A DNA stretch of 64,000 nucleotides, taken from assembly GCF_001723685.1 (NCBI RefSeq), contig NZ_MCBX01000013.1, positions 1 through 64,000 on the forward strand, in the 5' to 3' direction. Shown in pieces: positions 1 through 7,880 of this stretch (position 1 is its first letter; the number at the start of each line of letters is the position of its first letter). The notes under the pieces are model-generated. The model was not told where the DNA came from. It was given only the letters and a program-made list of their open reading frames with translations, and did not search any database. The DNA comes from Candidatus Marithrix sp. Canyon 246. GTDB lineage: Bacteria; Pseudomonadota; Gammaproteobacteria; Beggiatoales; Beggiatoaceae. Position numbers and translations under genes: made by a program.

Positions 1-2
1 TT

Positions 3-1337
3 GCTGAAATGCTGAAAAGACCTAAAGGAGAAAGGGTCAATAAAAATGTTGTGGATCAAATGATTGCTGGAATTGATCATAAATTAAGCGGTCAAGTGGA
101 TGAGATTTTACATAATGATGAATTTCAAAAGCTGGAATCAGCTTGGCGTGGTTTGAAATTTGTGATAGATAGAACTAATTTCCGTGAAAATATTAAAGTG
201 GAAATGTTGAATGTCTCTAAAGATGACTTGTTAGATGATTTTGAAGAGGCACCTGAAATAGTGAAATCAGGTTTATATAAACATGTCTATACAGCGGAAT
301 ATGGTCAATTTGGTGGTAAACCAGTAGGCGCGATGATTGCCAATTATGATTTTGGTCCTTCTGCACCTGATATTAAACTACTGCAAAATGTAGCAAGTAT
401 AGGCGCAATGGCACATGCACCATTTATTGCCGCAGCTGGTCCTCAATTTTTTGGTGATGATGACTTTTTAGCTTTGCCTAACAAAAAAGATTTAAAGTCT
501 ATTTTTGAAGGAGCTAAATATACTAAGTGGCAATCTTTCCGAGAATCTGAAGATTCCCGTTATGTTGGTTTAACTATGCCGCGTTTTCTGTTGCGATTAC
601 CTTATGATCCAGAAAATAATCCTGTTAAAGCCTTTAATTATGAAGAAAGTGTTCAGGGTTCTCATAAAGATTATCTTTGGGGTAATACATCTTACGCCTT
701 TGCTACCCGTTTAACTGATAGTTTTGCTCAATATCGCTGGTGTCCAAATATTATTGGTCCTCAAAGCGGCGGTACAGTAGAAGATTTGCCTCTGCATCAA
801 TATGAAGCAATGGGACAAATTGAAACTAAAATTCCAACCGAAGTATTTGTATCAGATCGGCGTGAATATGAACTGGCTGAGGAAGGTTTTATTGGCCTTA
901 CTATGCGTAAGGATAGCGATAATGCTGCCTTTTTCTCGGCCAATTCAGTACAAAAACCCAAATTTTTTGGTATTAGCAAAGAGGGCAAAGAATCTGAAAC
1001 CAATTATAAATTAGGCACACAATTGCCTTATATGTTCATCATAAATCGTTTAGCGCATTACATTAAAGTGTTGCAACGTGAACAAATAGGTAGTTGGAAA
1101 GAACGTTCTGATTTAGAAGCTGAGTTAAATAAATGGTTAAGCCAATATATAGCTGATCAAGAAAATCCATCGTCTGATGTTCGTAGTCGCCGCCCCCTTC
1201 GTAAAGCTCAAATTACTGTCGAAAATGTGGAAGGTGAACCGGGATGGTATAAAGTTAATATGAAAGTGCGTCCACATTTTAAATATATGGGAGCTGATTT
1301 TACCTTGTCATTAGTTGGTAAATTGGATAAAGAATAA
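3..1337 (+). CDS. tssC: Type VI secretion contractile sheath large subunit TssC (5' end outside window)
   Basis: TssC (VipB/ImpD) polymerises with TssB into the contractile sheath that drives the Hcp tube and spike out of the cell. The frame is open to the left edge of the window; about 445 residues are visible against roughly 490-500 for the family, so only the N-terminus is missing. Family landmarks seen are the LESAWRGLKFVIDRT segment near the start of the visible part, a central block with GAMAHAPFIAAAGP, and the C-terminal KVNMKVRPHFKYMGADFTL. tssE follows after 8 bp. The product is confident from sequence recall; the true start cannot be seen. Confidence 0.95.
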   Translation, partial: AEMLKRPKGERVNKNVVDQMIAGIDHKLSGQVDEILHNDEFQKLESAWRGLKFVIDRTNFRENIKVEMLNVSKDDLLDDFEEAPEIVKSGLYKHVYTAEYGQFGGKPVGAMIANYDFGPSAPDIKLLQNVASIGAMAHAPFIAAAGPQFFGDDDFLALPNKKDLKSIFEGAKYTKWQSFRESEDSRYVGLTMPRFLLRLPYDPENNPVKAFNYEESVQGSHKDYLWGNTSYAFATRLTDSFAQYRWCPNIIGPQSGGTVEDLPLHQYEAMGQIETKIPTEVFVSDRREYELAEEGFIGLTMRKDSDNAAFFSANSVQKPKFFGISKEGKESETNYKLGTQLPYMFIINRLAHYIKVLQREQIGSWKERSDLEAELNKWLSQYIADQENPSSDVRSRRPLRKAQITVENVEGEPGWYKVNMKVRPHFKYMGADFTLSLVGKLDKE

Positions 1338-1345
1338 GCTAGCTC

Positions 1346-1756
1346 ATGGAACGCAGCTTACTAGAACGAATTGACCATCCTGAAGTTGAGTCAATTCGTC
1401 AATTAACCTTAGATACTGATGAATTATCGCGCTCAATTTTACGCAATTTGCAAAATATGTTTAATACACGTCAGGGCAGTGTTTTAACTGTAGCTGATTA
1501 TGGTTCACCTGATTTTAATGATTTGGTTGATCAATTTCCAGATGCTATTATGGAAATTAGGAAGTCAATATTATACAATGTGAAGCAATATGAACCCAGA
1601 CTTAAAAATATTCGAGTCAGACATATTGCAGATGAGGAAAATCCACTGGATTTAAAATTTGAAATTTCTGGGCAATTAAATTTGGGTAAAAGTCGAACTT
1701 CGGTGGCATTTACTACTATCATGGGCGATTCAGGGCGTATCAAAATACGAGGATAA
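1346..1756 (+). CDS. tssE: Type VI secretion baseplate protein TssE (gp25-like)
   Basis: TssE is the small wedge protein of the T6SS baseplate, related to phage T4 gp25, and helps start sheath assembly. At 136 residues it has the usual family length. Visible features are the N-terminal SLLERI, the middle stretch ending in DYGSPDF, and the C-terminal segment with LKFEISGQL. It begins 8 bp after tssC and ends 4 bp before tssF, which fits one transcript. The position between tssC and tssF is the standard order. A weak Shine-Dalgarno-like AGCTAG lies just ahead of the ATG. Confidence 0.92.
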   Translation: MERSLLERIDHPEVESIRQLTLDTDELSRSILRNLQNMFNTRQGSVLTVADYGSPDFNDLVDQFPDAIMEIRKSILYNVKQYEPRLKNIRVRHIADEENPLDLKFEISGQLNLGKSRTSVAFTTIMGDSGRIKIRG

Positions 1757-1760
1757 ATAA

Positions 1761-3512
1761 TTGGCATCTCATTTCAATAAATACTATCAAGATGAATTGT
1801 CTTTTCTTAATGAGTTGGGCAAAGAATTTGCGCTGAAAAATCCTAAGTTAGCACCGTTTCTTGCTGAGCGGGGTAATGATCCTGACGTTGAAAGATTGTT
1901 GGAAGGCTTTGCGTTTCTGACTGGGCGTTTGCGCCAAAAATTGGATGATGAATTGCCAGAATTGACACATACGCTGATAAACCTATTATGGCCCCATTAT
2001 TTGCGTCCAATTCCTTCGATGTCGATTCTGCAATTTGAACCAATCGAGAGTGCCTTAGCTGAAAAACAAAGGATTGCTAGAGGTTGCACTGTAGATTCTC
2101 TGCCAGTGGAAGCAACCGCTTGTCATTTTAAAACTTGTTATGATGTTGATATTTATCCTTTACGATTGGAACAAGTTAATTTGGAACGAGTGGCTTCTGG
2201 TTCAGTATTAAAATTGCGTTTCCTGCCAGAAGCTGGTGTTGGTTTAGATAAACTTGCGGTAGATAAATTACGTTTATTTTTGCATGGTGAATCTTATATT
2301 ACTTATTCATTGTATCTTTGGTTATCTCGTTATTTAGATAATGTATTGGTGCAAGCAATTGGTAGTAATGATAAATTTACTTTAGCTAGTAAAGTGGTTA
2401 CTCCAGTAGGTTTTGATGAACAACAAAGTTTGCTTCCTTATCCAGCCAATGCTTTTCCCGGTTATAGATTATTACAAGAATATTTTTCATTACCAGAAAA
2501 GTTTTTATTTTTAGATATAAATGAATTAAATGCAGTAAGTAATTTCAAGAGCGACGGATTTGAATTGATTTTTAATTTTTATCGTCCATTGGATGAGCAA
2601 ATTCACTTGAATTTAAAAGACCATCATATTCGTCTGTATTGCACCCCTATAATTAATTTATTTCCATTGGATGCTTCTCCTATTCGTTTAGATCATAGAC
2701 GTGTAGAATATCAAATTCGACCCGAAGCTAATCCTCCGCAACATTATGAAATATATTCGATTGATAAAGTAGAAGGTTTGTTAGCCGGTCAAAGTAATAC
2801 GCAAACTTATTATGCTTTTGAATCTTTTGATCATGCAGCCAGTGATGTGGCAACTTTTTATCGAACACGAGTTCATCCTAGTGTGGTGCAACAAGGTGTA
2901 GATACTTATATTGCCTTTGTAACTGCCACCGAAGAGGTAACATTACCACCAGTTGAGACTATTTCTTTAGAATTAACTTGTAGTAATCGTAATTTAGCGG
3001 GAGAATTAAAACTTGGTGAAATTCGAGTTGCCACTGGTAATTCGCCGGAATTTGCAACTTTTGAAAATATTACAGTGGTGACATCCTCTTTTCCGCCACC
3101 ATTAGAAGCAGGATTGCATTGGCAACTTATTTCTAATATGTCTTTAAATTATCTTTCTTTAGCCAATGTGGAAGCTTTAAGAATAATATTATCGGCTTAT
3201 GACTTTGGAGCTTATTATAATACTCAAGCTGCGCTAGAAAGTAAGTTGCGCCGCGAAGGTCTAGCCGCAATACAAACGCGCCCGGTTGATGTGCTACATT
3301 ATGGCACTCCGATTAGGGGCATACGTACTCACATTGATATGCTGGTAAGCAAATTTGCTGGTGAAGGAGATATGTATTTATTTGCATCAGTGTTGAATGA
3401 ATTTTTGGCACTTTATGCCAGTATCAATTCTTTCCATCAATTAGAAGTAGAAACTGAAGAGGGTGAAATTTATTTATGGCCACCGAGACAAGGACAACAG
3501 AATCTGATGTAG
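1761..3512 (+). CDS. tssF: Type VI secretion baseplate subunit TssF
   Basis: TssF (VasA/ImpG) forms the baseplate wedge with TssG and TssK. The 583-residue length matches the family. The N-terminus has the typical FNKYYQDELSFLNELGKEFA and DPDVERLLEGFAFLTGRLRQ blocks, and the C-terminus has RGIRTHIDML followed by FLALYASINSF. The start is a TTG at 1761, chosen because the first ATG in frame would remove the conserved N-terminus. The last 37 bp overlap tssG in another frame, which suggests coupled translation of the two wedge partners. Confidence 0.95.
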   Translation: MASHFNKYYQDELSFLNELGKEFALKNPKLAPFLAERGNDPDVERLLEGFAFLTGRLRQKLDDELPELTHTLINLLWPHYLRPIPSMSILQFEPIESALAEKQRIARGCTVDSLPVEATACHFKTCYDVDIYPLRLEQVNLERVASGSVLKLRFLPEAGVGLDKLAVDKLRLFLHGESYITYSLYLWLSRYLDNVLVQAIGSNDKFTLASKVVTPVGFDEQQSLLPYPANAFPGYRLLQEYFSLPEKFLFLDINELNAVSNFKSDGFELIFNFYRPLDEQIHLNLKDHHIRLYCTPIINLFPLDASPIRLDHRRVEYQIRPEANPPQHYEIYSIDKVEGLLAGQSNTQTYYAFESFDHAASDVATFYRTRVHPSVVQQGVDTYIAFVTATEEVTLPPVETISLELTCSNRNLAGELKLGEIRVATGNSPEFATFENITVVTSSFPPPLEAGLHWQLISNMSLNYLSLANVEALRIILSAYDFGAYYNTQAALESKLRREGLAAIQTRPVDVLHYGTPIRGIRTHIDMLVSKFAGEGDMYLFASVLNEFLALYASINSFHQLEVETEEGEIYLWPPRQGQQNLM

Positions 3513-4471
3513 TTGAACAACTCTGTGCTGATAGCCGTTATTATTCTTTTTTTAAATTGGTTGAATTGTTGCAATCTATTTCTAAAACGGCGGTGCCGGT
3601 TGGTCATCAAGGTCCAGTTGAGCGTGAAATTCTTCGATTTCGACCAGCCGCCCATTTAGCCTTTCCTGCCTCTGATATTGCTTCGCTTGAACATTCTGAA
3701 GATAAATTACAATTATCTATCAATTTTTTAGGTTTATATGGTACAACTTCGCCGCTTCCAGCATTTTATACTGAGGCGATCATCGCAGCGGATTTAGATG
3801 ATAGCCTGCGCCGTGATTTTTTAGACTTATTTCATCACCGCATAATTTCATTGTTATATAGAATATGGCAAAAATATCGCTATTATATTGAATACCAAAA
3901 AGGAGCGGTGGATGTTTTTTCGCAACGGATGTATTCTCTAATAGGCTTAGGCAATGAAGAATTACGCCAGTCTAGCAACATAAAGTGGGAACGGCTATTA
4001 TATTACGGTGGTTTATTAAGTATGCGGAGCCGCTCTGCGGTGGTGTTAGAAAAAATAATTTCCCATTATTTTGGTAACTTGCCAGTTAATATTGAACAAA
4101 GTGTTCTCCGTTGGGTGGAAATTGACACAACACAGCGTAACTGTATGGGTGCTGACAATTGTTCATTAGGACTTAATATGACCATAGGAGAACGAGTGTT
4201 AGATCGCGCTGGCAAATTTAATCTACGATTAGGACCACTTGATTTTGAACAATTTAAGGACTTTTTGCCGACGGGAAAATATTATGATAGTTTACGTGAA
4301 TTAGTCAAAATTTTATTAATTGACCAGTTAGATTTTGATATTGTACTTATTTTAAAACGGGCAGAAGTTCCTTCTATGAGACTTTCAGAAGATACGCCTT
4401 GTCGGCTTGGTTGGTCTGGGTGGGTAGGTGATATTGCTGAAGATGGGGTGGTGGTGTTGTCGGGTAAATAA
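3476..4471 (+). CDS. tssG: Type VI secretion baseplate subunit TssG
   Basis: TssG (VasB/ImpH) is the partner of TssF in the baseplate wedge. The protein is 331 residues, as usual. Seen are the early YYSFFKLVELLQ block, the LRFRPAAHLAFPASD segment, NFLGLYGTTSPLPAFYTE, and a C-terminal half with RLGPLDFEQFKDFLP. The ATG lies 37 bp inside tssF. This is the last T6SS gene here; no tssH (ClpV), vgrG or other component follows in the next kilobases, so the rest of the locus must lie upstream of the window or elsewhere. Confidence 0.94.
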   Translation: MATETRTTESDVVEQLCADSRYYSFFKLVELLQSISKTAVPVGHQGPVEREILRFRPAAHLAFPASDIASLEHSEDKLQLSINFLGLYGTTSPLPAFYTEAIIAADLDDSLRRDFLDLFHHRIISLLYRIWQKYRYYIEYQKGAVDVFSQRMYSLIGLGNEELRQSSNIKWERLLYYGGLLSMRSRSAVVLEKIISHYFGNLPVNIEQSVLRWVEIDTTQRNCMGADNCSLGLNMTIGERVLDRAGKFNLRLGPLDFEQFKDFLPTGKYYDSLRELVKILLIDQLDFDIVLILKRAEVPSMRLSEDTPCRLGWSGWVGDIAEDGVVVLSGK

Positions 4472-4578
4472 CACTAATATTTATACTTATAAAATGAAAT
4501 TCCTAGGCGGTGTTTGAGCATGTAACAATGTTTGCTTTACATCATGTTGAGGTCACACTCTTCTCGAAGAGGCAGGTT

Positions 4579-4963
4579 ATGAGACATAAATGGGTTTTTG
4601 ATGCGTCTCCACTCATTGTGTTAGGAAAGGCTGATCTTCTATCTACCATCAGCCCTTTAGCTGAAACTTGGATTATTCCAGAAAGCGTTGTCAAAGAAGT
4701 ATCGCAGAAGACAGATGTTGATAGTTTGTTAAACAAATTGTCTGAAAATTCGAGAGTTGAACATCAAAGTGTTGCTATTGAACCATTAGTTGCTAATTGG
4801 AATCTTGGAGATGGCGAAAGTGAAGTTATCACATTAGCAGTAGAAAATTCTAAATATGGTGTGAATTTTAAATTTACCTTTAATAGGTTCTTTAGGTTTG
4901 GTAGTTAAAGCCAAAAAAGAAGGTTTGCTAGAATTTGCTAAACCAGCCTTTGAGCTGCATTAG
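4579..4963 (+). pseudogene. Broken PIN-domain (DUF3368-type) toxin gene
   Basis: The frame from the ATG at 4579 encodes a PIN-fold start (HKWVFDASPLIVLGKADLL) with the first acidic residue, then a segment with LGDGESEVITLA that carries the next acid. The normal continuation, which should hold the DD and an ARRxA helix, is missing. The tail NLPLIGSLGLVVKAKKEGLL continues instead in a frame shifted by one base from 4871 to the stop at 4961-4963. An internal deletion with a frameshift has therefore destroyed this RNase toxin. The in-frame part upstream of 4579 is untypical and was left out. The family name comes from motif recall. Confidence 0.7.
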
Positions 4964-5120
4964 CTTTATTTAGATCAGGTAAATTATCAGCTGGGGCAGC
5001 TACAGAATTAGCAGGAATAGATCGTTATGCTTTTATAGCAGAATGCAAAAAACACAATATACCAATTTTGAATTATTCACCTGAAAGTTTAGATGCTGGG
5101 TTACGTTTTTTTACTTTGTA
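4953..5120 (+). pseudogene. UPF0175-type antitoxin remnant (C-terminal part)
   Basis: Read in the frame from 4953, the DNA gives ALALFRSGKLSAGAATELAG, then RYAFIAECKKHNIPILNY, and on through SPESLDAGL. This is the C-terminal helix-turn-helix half of the UPF0175 antitoxin family, which is usually encoded next to DUF3368 PIN toxins. No start codon or N-terminal half is present. The frame then runs into a REP-like hairpin at 5096, which supplies the stop. The order (toxin remnant first, antitoxin remnant second) is the reverse of the common arrangement, suggesting rearrangement during decay. Confidence 0.55.
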
Positions 5121-5141
5121 AAAAAAGCTAACCCAACCTAC
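5096..5141. repeat. REP-like hairpin, GTAGGTTGGGTTA family
   Basis: An imperfect inverted repeat: GCTGGGTTACG, a run of T, then a run of A and GCTAACCCAACCTAC. The same element occurs twice at 27451-27581. It sits between the antitoxin remnant and the end of the PKD gene. The T-rich loop means it could also act as a terminator for the convergent genes. Confidence 0.7.
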
Positions 5142-5159
5142 AAAACTACAAAGCTACAG

Positions 5160-7016
5160 TTAGCGATTACTCAAAACAATTTCGGCAATAGCAATATTTG
5201 ATTTTATAACTGTTGGTCCGCCTGTTATAAAGTTTTTGCCTTCTTTTATAAAAATAGCTGATAATGTGTAATTACCTCCGATATCTTCAGGTACTTGAAG
5301 TTGTAATATTCGGTAGGTTTCATCTATTCTTTCTATTGATGTTATAAAGGGTTGTGCTTTAGTACTAAATAGTTGTGTTATTTTGGGAGTCATATATAAT
5401 ATACCTCCTGCTGGCAATTGTATAGATATCCATAAGTCAACTCGTTGATTACGGTTTTTGATGATTTTTGCTTGTAAGTTTAACATTAGCATATCCCCAA
5501 CTTGATAAAGTGGTTCATAGCCTATGAATTTTAGTTCAGCTACATTTTCATTATTAGTCGTTGGAGTAATATCAGCAGTAGTTACAGTAACAGTTTTAGT
5601 AATTTGAGCAGTTTCACCTTTATCATCTGTCACTGTCAAGCTAATAGTATATGTTCCCGGATTATTAAAAATAAATTGAGTATTTTGACTATTTGCAGCT
5701 TGACCATCAGAAGATGACCATTGATAACTTGTTATGCTTCCATCAGGATCAAAGGATGAACTTGCATTTAAGATCACTGTAAGCGGCGCATCACCTTGAT
5801 TTGGTGACATAGTAAAATTAGCTTGAGGTGGTTGATTTTGTTGGTTTAATGTAATGATTTTATGGGTACTATTAGTAGCTCCTTTATCATCAGTAACAGT
5901 CAATATTATTTCATATGTTCCGGGATTAGGAAAAGTTAATTGACTATTTTTACCATTTGCAGCTTGACCATTAGAAGATGACCATTGATAAGCAGTAATA
6001 CTACCATCAGGATCAAAGGATGAACTCGCATTTAAGCTAACTGTATTACCTTGTGATGACATGGTAAAAGATGCTTTAGGATCTTGATTTTTTGGTTCAT
6101 TTACTGTAATTGTTTTCTCAACACTATTAGTAGCTCCTTTATCATCAGTAACAGTCAATATTATTGCATATGTTCCCGCATTATTAAAGGTTAATTGAGA
6201 ATTTTTACCATTTGCAGTTTGACCATCAGAAGCTGACCATTGATAACTTGTTATGCTTCCATCAGGATCAAAAGATGAACTAGCATTTAAGCTAACTGTA
6301 AATGGCGCATTACCTTGACGTGGTGATAGGGTAAAAGATGCTTTAGGTGGTTGATTTGATGTTTCTTGACTTGACAAATCTTTAATTTCAAAATTATCAA
6401 AAGCAGCATCTAAAGAGTCGGATGCTTCTACACCAATAGCACCACCAGCACAACCATTTATCACTAATCGTTTAACTTCTGTATAGTTAATATAGAACCT
6501 AAATTCATTACCTGATTTGGCAATAGATAATTTATTGGATTTATTTTCCGTTATTAAAGACTTATTTTTTGTCCATTTCTGCAATTCCTTGTAATCTCCA
6601 TCTATTTTAGCATCTATCACAAAATAACGATCTGCACCTGCTCCATTAATCAAAAATCGAACATAATCAGCGTTTCCAAAGCGGTTTTCTGTAACACATA
6701 CATTTATACCATAACCAGAATTATTACCATCTAACCAAATTGTATCCACTGAGGCATTAAAGTCTGTAAAATAGTTAGAATTTTCAGGTTTAGCAGCCCA
6801 ACCACCCTGATTAGAACCACCACCCCATACTGTAAAACTGGAGGTATTACCGCGATTTCCCTGAAACTCAAAACGCTTATTTGATACAGAAAACTGTGTA
6901 CTTTCACTAAATCCACCACTTCCATTATTAAAATTTTCAAAAACATCAGCGGCTAATAACTGTGGCGTATAACATACTAATATAAATAATAAAACAATTG
7001 TCTTCATTGTTTTCAT
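5160..7016 (-). CDS. Secreted protein with three PKD domains
   Basis: This 618-residue protein starts with a signal peptide (hydrophobic core VLLFILVCYTPQLLAA, cleavage after ALAA-like residues near 23). Residues ~25-215 form a concanavalin/laminin-G-like beta region of unknown specificity. Three PKD domains follow at roughly 225-310, 313-392 and 397-482, each with SSFDPDGSI and a late GTY..LTVTDDKG motif. The last ~130 residues are an unrecognised beta-rich tail. PKD repeats are extracellular immunoglobulin-like spacers, so an exported binding or adhesion role is inferred. The start has a good AGGAG site 4 bp upstream. Its 3' end is duplicated at 7823-7871. Confidence 0.85.
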   Translation of the reverse strand: MKTMKTIVLLFILVCYTPQLLAADVFENFNNGSGGFSESTQFSVSNKRFEFQGNRGNTSSFTVWGGGSNQGGWAAKPENSNYFTDFNASVDTIWLDGNNSGYGINVCVTENRFGNADYVRFLINGAGADRYFVIDAKIDGDYKELQKWTKNKSLITENKSNKLSIAKSGNEFRFYINYTEVKRLVINGCAGGAIGVEASDSLDAAFDNFEIKDLSSQETSNQPPKASFTLSPRQGNAPFTVSLNASSSFDPDGSITSYQWSASDGQTANGKNSQLTFNNAGTYAIILTVTDDKGATNSVEKTITVNEPKNQDPKASFTMSSQGNTVSLNASSSFDPDGSITAYQWSSSNGQAANGKNSQLTFPNPGTYEIILTVTDDKGATNSTHKIITLNQQNQPPQANFTMSPNQGDAPLTVILNASSSFDPDGSITSYQWSSSDGQAANSQNTQFIFNNPGTYTISLTVTDDKGETAQITKTVTVTTADITPTTNNENVAELKFIGYEPLYQVGDMLMLNLQAKIIKNRNQRVDLWISIQLPAGGILYMTPKITQLFSTKAQPFITSIERIDETYRILQLQVPEDIGGNYTLSAIFIKEGKNFITGGPTVIKSNIAIAEIVLSNR

Positions 7017-7037
7017 TCTCCTGTTTGTAAGATAGTC

Positions 7038-7072
7038 AATAATAATAAATACAATGTGTATTTATTATTATT
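7038..7072. promoter_or_regulatory. Perfect 16-bp palindrome at the PKD gene promoter (candidate operator)
   Basis: Two perfect 16-bp arms (AATAATAATAAATACA and its complement) flank a 3-bp centre. On the minus strand the palindrome starts at the -10 box of the PKD gene promoter and ends about 20 bp before its ATG. It would therefore overlap the transcription start, as a repressor operator would; an mRNA 5' hairpin is the alternative. Confidence 0.55.
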
Positions 7073-7097
7073 TTATACCTTATTTTTTAAAAGTCAA
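7070..7097 (-). promoter_or_regulatory. Sigma70-like promoter of the PKD gene
   Basis: On the minus strand TTGACT (7097-7092) and TAAAAT (7075-7070) are separated by 16 bp, pointing at the PKD gene. The -10 box touches the palindrome at 7038-7072. This is a pattern match by eye in AT-rich DNA, but the -35 box is close to consensus. Confidence 0.45.
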
Positions 7098-7108
7098 ATG
7101 TGTGATAC

Positions 7109-7225
7109 TTAATTACGAAATTTTTTATCCCAAAGATACATCACAAACACCACCACAAAGCCAAATAGCATCATTAACAAGGCATAAGTGACATTCTAAT
7201 TTCACATTTCTGGTAAATAAGGTGT
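7109..7225 (-). pseudogene. Duplicated 3' fragment of the DUF368 gene
   Basis: These 117 bp align without gaps to 7881-7997, the 3' end of the intact DUF368 gene, with about seven mismatches. They would encode the last ~39 residues of that protein, with no start. The fragment lies upstream of the PKD gene and ends at a palindromic repeat (7223-7245). It is dead DNA left from a duplication that also copied the end of the PKD gene. Confidence 0.85.
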
Positions 7226-7245
7226 CAGGTTTTTAAAACCTGACA
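7223..7245. repeat. Dispersed palindrome, CCTGACAGG family (short copy)
   Basis: TGTCAGGTTTTTAAAACCTGACA is a near-perfect palindrome. Longer copies lie at 27320-27349, 46357-46389 and 60841-60873, and a half copy near 30117. It sits exactly at the end of the duplicated DUF368 fragment. Confidence 0.75.
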
Positions 7246-7276
7246 GATCTGAGTATTTTATACGATATTATAGAGT

Positions 7277-7526
7277 TTAGTTATAATGGTAACGACATTG
7301 CACAATGATTAGTTCATCGTTGGAAAAAGTATATATCAAACGATGTTCATCAGTAATACGACGTGACCAAAAACCATTAAATTGATGTTTTAATTGTTCC
7401 GGTTTACCTAAACCAGTAAATGGTTCACGCTGAATATCCTTAATCAAAATATTAATCCTTTTCAAAATTTTCTTGTCGTTGCCAATATAAGTAATCTTGC
7501 CAAGCTCGATCACGAAAACAAATCAT
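7277..7526 (-). pseudogene. yoeB: YoeB-type mRNA interferase toxin, frameshifted
   Basis: YoeB cleaves mRNA in the ribosomal A site. The expected start ATG (7526-7524) overlaps the antitoxin stop as ATGA and gives MICFRDRAWQDYLYWQ, the normal YoeB N-terminus. That frame then hits a stop. The rest of the protein (NDKKILKRINILIKDIQ through GFWSRRITDEHRLIY to CRYHY) is in the next frame. The total span is 250 bp, which is not a multiple of three, so one extra base or two missing bases near 7475 break the gene. Catalytic-region residues, including the C-terminal RYHY, remain. A sequencing error is the alternative. Confidence 0.8.
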
Positions 7527-7783
7527 AGCGTTTCGACTAATTCATGTGATGTCAAATTTTTACGCATATTAATTTCTTCAACTGCTTCTAGCAAGTCTTT
7601 AGCATTAGCACTAGAGCGGGTTAAATAGCTTGTTTCTTGCCAAGCATTAAAGTCATCTAAACTCATAATTACTATCGGTTTATGATGCTCATCAGTTACG
7701 ACCAATGGTTCATGATTATCATTAACAGCATCTATCACGCTCCATAAATCTTGTGCCGCTTCATTTAATGTCATTGCTTGCAT
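7523..7783 (-). CDS. yefM: YefM/Phd-family antitoxin
   Basis: The 86-residue protein has the Phd/YefM fold signature: N-terminal MTLNEAAQDLWSVIDAVNDN, then EPLVVTDEHHKPIVIMSLDDFNAW. It should bind YoeB through its C-terminus and repress its own promoter. A clear AAGGAG precedes the ATG. It is intact although its toxin partner is frameshifted. The stop overlaps the toxin ATG as ATGA. Confidence 0.92.
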   Translation of the reverse strand: MQAMTLNEAAQDLWSVIDAVNDNHEPLVVTDEHHKPIVIMSLDDFNAWQETSYLTRSSANAKDLLEAVEEINMRKNLTSHELVETL

Positions 7784-7810
7784 CGTTTACTCCTTAAATT
7801 ACCTTTATTT

Positions 7811-7826
7811 GTAGTAATTATACTAC
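7811..7826 (-). promoter_or_regulatory. Promoter/operator of the yefM-yoeB pair
   Basis: On the minus strand GTAGTA-TAAT-TACTAC is an inverted repeat with 6-bp arms that contains a perfect TATAAT -10 box (7822-7817). It lies about 30 bp upstream of the yefM ATG. A -10 box inside a palindrome is what autorepression by a YefM-type antitoxin would need. No good -35 box was found. Confidence 0.5.
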
Positions 7827-7871
7827 AGTTAGCGATTACTTAAAACAATTTCCGCAATAGCAAAATTTTAT
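7823..7871. repeat. Second copy of the PKD gene 3' end
   Basis: About 49 bp from CTACAGTTAGCGATTAC onward match 5154-5202 with a few substitutions. The original covers the last codons and stop of the PKD gene; here no PKD frame remains. It joins directly to the end of the DUF368 gene. Confidence 0.8.
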
Positions 7872-7880
7872 TTTTTAAAA

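Noticed and set aside
4510-4578. The in-frame 23 codons before ATG 4579 as the N-terminus of the PIN protein
   Set aside because: PIN domains start near the first acidic residue (VFDASPL); the upstream codons show no family similarity and begin at a GTG-like frame without a ribosome site.
5600-6350. Regular repeats in this stretch as a CRISPR array
   Set aside because: The repeats have a period of about 250 bp and encode three PKD domains in frame; there are no short spacers or cas genes.
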